A stretch of DNA of 64,000 nucleotides, taken from NCBI RefSeq assembly GCF_001475935.1, contig NZ_LDQA01000010.1, positions 34,708 through 98,707 of the forward strand. The letters run 5' to 3'. This document shows positions 61,473 through 64,000 of the stretch, one piece after another. Under the pieces are notes generated by a model. The model saw nothing but the letters and a program-made list of their open reading frames with translations. It was not told the DNA's origin and did not search any database. A program made the position numbers and the translations under genes. The stretch comes from Aureimonas ureilytica. Lineage in GTDB: Bacteria; Pseudomonadota; Alphaproteobacteria; Rhizobiales; Rhizobiaceae. Every line of letters begins with the position of its first letter. Position 1 is the first letter of the stretch.

Positions 61473-63214
61473 CAAATCACCATCACAGGGTTGGAGGTGA
61501 AGCCGTCGAGATCGCCGGCCTCGGTTGCGTTGACGGCGAGCGCCGTCGCCATGACGGCGGCAACGATGCCGTCGATCTTGTCCGCGCTGGCCTTTTTGGC
61601 CGGCACATAGTTCAGGTTTTCATCGAACCGGACGCGGCAATGGCTTGCCATCCAGGCGAGCACCGGGTGCCCCCCGTGATCGAGCTGGCTGGCGAACACC
61701 AGCCGCTCGAAACGCTTCGTGCCCTCGCCAAGCGTGGCGTGGCCCTGCCGTTGCTCGTGGCAGATGTCGATCGGGAAACCGCCCTTCTCCAGATCGCTTA
61801 TCAGCTTCACCGCGTTCCACGGGTCGAAGCCCTGCCCCAACAGCTCGAACTCTCGACCACCTTCGATGATGGCTTCCTTGACGAAATCCTGATCGACACT
61901 GTTGCCCGGCGTCGTCAGGAGAGCGCCTTCGCGAACCCAGCCGAGCCAGTCCACACGCCGATCCTGTTCAGCGCGCTCTTTCAGGGTCTCTTCCGGCACC
62001 CAGAAGAGCGGCAGGAGCGTCCACCGATCGTCCTCGTCCTCGGGCTCGAACAGCCAGACTTGCGCCGTGATGTCGCGCGTTGCCGACACGTCGCAGGCAC
62101 CCCAAGCGCGCCGGCCCCGCATCCGCTGGCGAAGCGCTCGCCAGCCGTTCGGCTCGACAGCGCACCGCTTCCATTGCGACTTCGGAAGCCAGCCGCCGAC
62201 CTGATCGACCCAACGGTTCAGGTGATAGCACTGGAAGATGGCTTCCTTGACCGGGCTTCCCTTGGCGTTCTTGAACTCTGTCCGCAGATAATCGAGCGTC
62301 GGGGTCAGGCCCAGCGAAGGGTTGGCCTTTCGCCAGACCTTTTCGTCCGTCCAATCGTCCTCTTCGCCAATTGCGAAGTGAACGACCAGCGTCCGGGGAT
62401 CGTCCTTCGCCCCGGACATGATCTCCAGGCTTTCCTGATACCACTCCCAGCCGACGCGGCCCGACTTGCGGCCCGCCGTCGAGGCGTAGAGTTCGATCGG
62501 CTGGAGCCGGGCACCCGTTCCCTGTCGCAGCGTGTCCGCCAGTTCGCGGGTGATCCATTCGTGGATTTCGTCGCCCAGGATCACAGTCGGCGAGCGCCCG
62601 TGCTTCCCGTCCGGCTTTCCGGTCAAAAGATGGAGCGTGGAGCCGGTCTCGCGCAGGAAGATGGACTTTTTCATGAGGATGATCCGCACGTTTCCGTGCC
62701 GGTCCTCGCGAAGCCCCACCCCTTCCGAAATGATCGCCGCCATTTTCTCGAAGGGCACACGACCCTGATCTTCATTGCGGCCGAACACGTATCCTTCCGC
62801 GCCCGGCAGCTTCTCCAAGCAGAAGAACAGGACACCGAGCGCCGCCAGGAACTCCGACTTGCCGTTCTTACGCGGTATCCAGAGGTCTAGCCGTCGATAA
62901 ACGCGAACGTCCGCCGTGGTCTGGAGATGCGTTGCCGGATCGATGATCTCGATCGACATTTTCCAGCCGACCAAGAGGCGCACCGTGATCTCCTGCCAGA
63001 GCAGGAGCTTGAACGGGACGCCCCGGAAACGGTCGTTCGTCAGTCGAAAGATACGGGGCCAAGCGGCGACGATCTTGTCCGCCTTGCCCGCATCGAACCA
63101 TGCACCCTCAATGGCCGAGGCGCGCCGCCACGCCAGCACCGCCCATTCATAGGCGGGATCGTCGGCGACGGGCTCTAGCCAAGAGGGCAGCGCCGCCGCG
63201 ATCGTGTTCGTCAT
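61472..63214 (-). CDS. Phage terminase large subunit
   Basis: DNA-packaging motor, 580 residues. The ATPase domain has a Walker A variant RKNGKS at 115-120 and Walker B VILGDE with Asp215-Glu216, then IHEWIT. The C-terminal RNase H-like nuclease shows GACDVSATRDITA near 370 and DKIDGIVAAVMATALA near 550, supplying the metal-binding Asp residues. It matches the TerL class found with P27-type small subunits. It is second in the packaging module and overlaps the portal start. Confidence 0.96.
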   Translation of the reverse strand: MTNTIAAALPSWLEPVADDPAYEWAVLAWRRASAIEGAWFDAGKADKIVAAWPRIFRLTNDRFRGVPFKLLLWQEITVRLLVGWKMSIEIIDPATHLQTTADVRVYRRLDLWIPRKNGKSEFLAALGVLFFCLEKLPGAEGYVFGRNEDQGRVPFEKMAAIISEGVGLREDRHGNVRIILMKKSIFLRETGSTLHLLTGKPDGKHGRSPTVILGDEIHEWITRELADTLRQGTGARLQPIELYASTAGRKSGRVGWEWYQESLEIMSGAKDDPRTLVVHFAIGEEDDWTDEKVWRKANPSLGLTPTLDYLRTEFKNAKGSPVKEAIFQCYHLNRWVDQVGGWLPKSQWKRCAVEPNGWRALRQRMRGRRAWGACDVSATRDITAQVWLFEPEDEDDRWTLLPLFWVPEETLKERAEQDRRVDWLGWVREGALLTTPGNSVDQDFVKEAIIEGGREFELLGQGFDPWNAVKLISDLEKGGFPIDICHEQRQGHATLGEGTKRFERLVFASQLDHGGHPVLAWMASHCRVRFDENLNYVPAKKASADKIDGIVAAVMATALAVNATEAGDLDGFTSNPVMVI

Positions 63215-63218
63215 GGCG

Positions 63219-63857
63219 TCACTGCATCGTCGGCGGGGACCGCGTGTCCGCGCTGTTCATAAGGTCCAAAGGATCGCTCCCCGTATCAGCCTCGGCAGGC
63301 ACTGCGCTGGAAGCCTCGGGAGCCGGTGCCGATCGCGCAAACAAGTCGGGTTGCTGCGAGCGGTTGAAGCTTTCGACGCGGGTCAGGGCGCTATCGGAGC
63401 GAGGATTGAAGCCGAAATCATCCTCAATCGCGCGCAGGATCGGCTCGGCTTCACGCATGATCTTGACCGCAGGATGCTGGCCGACGCGCTCCTCGCCGCC
63501 GACCGGCGTCCATTTGTAGGTGCTGCCGCCTTTCGGGCAGTCCCGGCGCAGTTCTTCGGCCGCGTCCTCGTACATCTGCGACCACATGCAATAACGTGTC
63601 AGCGCCGCGCGATAGCCAGGCCGACGACGCCCGGAGGTCCGAAGCGTCTCCGTCAGCGATTTCCAGAGGTCGGTTGCGCGCCGGTAGTAAGCCGGGGCCT
63701 TTCTGAATAGAGCCGGCACCGCGAACGGATCGGCGTCCGTCGCCTCATGCTCGGCGCGTTCAGCTTGGGCCTTGATGGCCCGATCCGTCATTCCCTTGCG
63801 CTTGCCGGGATAGCCTTTGGCCGCCTGCAAGGCGGGATCGTCCTTGCGTCGTCCCAT
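63219..63857 (-). CDS. Phage terminase small subunit (P27 family)
   Basis: Protein of 212 residues that recognises phage DNA for packaging. It opens MGRRKDDPALQAAKGYPGKR, a P27-type start, and continues with helical blocks (PAYYRRATDLWKSLTETLR, AALTRYCMWSQMYEDAAEELRR). The C-terminus is longer than in typical P27 proteins and disordered (Pro/Ala/Glu-rich). It is 4 bases from terL. The 143 bases to its right (63858-64000) hold no gene visible here and probably contain its promoter. Confidence 0.88.
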   Translation of the reverse strand: MGRRKDDPALQAAKGYPGKRKGMTDRAIKAQAERAEHEATDADPFAVPALFRKAPAYYRRATDLWKSLTETLRTSGRRRPGYRAALTRYCMWSQMYEDAAEELRRDCPKGGSTYKWTPVGGEERVGQHPAVKIMREAEPILRAIEDDFGFNPRSDSALTRVESFNRSQQPDLFARSAPAPEASSAVPAEADTGSDPLDLMNSADTRSPPTMQ

Positions 63858-64000
63858 GCTTCACCCTTTCGCGCGGCCAACCCGACCCCACGTCCCAAAA
63901 GAAAAAGTTTCGCCAGCGCGAATTTCGCGCAGAAAAAGAGCGAGTTAACCTGCCGGTCCCGCCCCTTAGGCGGGCCAGTTTCGCCCCCCCCTCCCCCTCG

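Larger units (their letters stand above)
36450..64000. mobile_element. Siphovirus-type prophage inserted at dusA (right end outside window)
   Basis: A tyrosine integrase beside dusA is followed by a leftward block of virion genes in the order packaging, portal, protease, HK97 capsid, connectors, tail tube, chaperones, tape measure, tail tip, appendages, endolysin. The long tape measure, tube protein and absence of sheath genes point to a long, non-contractile tail (siphovirus). The structural block looks intact. Repressor, replication and anti-repressor genes are not in the window and must lie to the right of the terminase genes. The left boundary is approximate. Confidence 0.93.

Noticed and set aside
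1..64000. CRISPR arrays, rRNA and tRNA genes
   Set aside because: No regularly spaced direct repeats, no rRNA-like sequence and no cloverleaf with a T-loop GTTCGA pattern was found by eye. A tRNA scan would settle the last point.

Overview
The window reads as chromosomal DNA of a GC-rich alphaproteobacterium, most likely Hyphomicrobiales and possibly the Aurantimonadaceae (family placement is inference only). The grounds are strong GC-rich codon bias, minCDE together with PdhS/PleC-like histidine kinase sequence, a DUF1289 protein, an alphaproteobacterial Anbu-type cluster and a dusA-linked prophage. I saw no rRNA, tRNA or CRISPR array.

Positions 1-20040 are dominated by surface polysaccharide genes. 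A Wzz/GumC-like chain-length protein (truncated by the window edge) lies divergent from a Wza-like export lipoprotein and a WcaJ/ExoY-type priming sugar transferase. After a housekeeping stretch (RidA, an orphan OsmF-type binding protein, minCDE with a new small downstream gene, purU, an SDR dehydrogenase, TspO, a DUF3429 protein) comes a second polysaccharide block. It holds a family-4 glycosyltransferase, a 164-bp MITE-like element with perfect 20-bp ends, a DegT aminotransferase, an RgpF-type glycosyltransferase, the full dTDP-rhamnose pathway (rmlDBC leftward, rmlA rightward) and a Wzm/Wzt ABC exporter. Together these can make dTDP-L-rhamnose, polymerise a rhamnose-containing glycan and export it.

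Positions 20467-36548 are mixed core genes. They include a circularly permuted ATP-grasp / alpha-E / Anbu proteasome-like cluster that lacks the transglutaminase usually found with it; moaA and mobA for molybdenum cofactor; a polar amino-acid ABC importer without a local ATPase; an oxidoreductase, an Lrp regulator, a DNA glycosylase and a PdhS-like kinase; a membrane aspartic protease; a 48-residue membrane protein that appears to use a CTG start; and dusA.

From about 36.45 kb to the right edge the window is a siphovirus-type prophage inserted at the 5' end of dusA. The integrase faces right next to dusA. All other phage genes run leftward in classical order from the right edge: TerS, TerL, portal, ClpP-like protease, HK97 capsid, connectors, tail terminator, tail tube, tail chaperones, tape measure, tail tip, appendages, endolysin and small membrane proteins. 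The regulatory half and the far att site lie beyond position 64000. Highlights are a textbook -1 slippery site (G GGA AAC) joining the two tail-chaperone frames, a 1072-residue tail protein with two SGNH-hydrolase motif sets, a cysteine-peptidase domain inside the tape measure, and intrinsic terminators placed between late genes.
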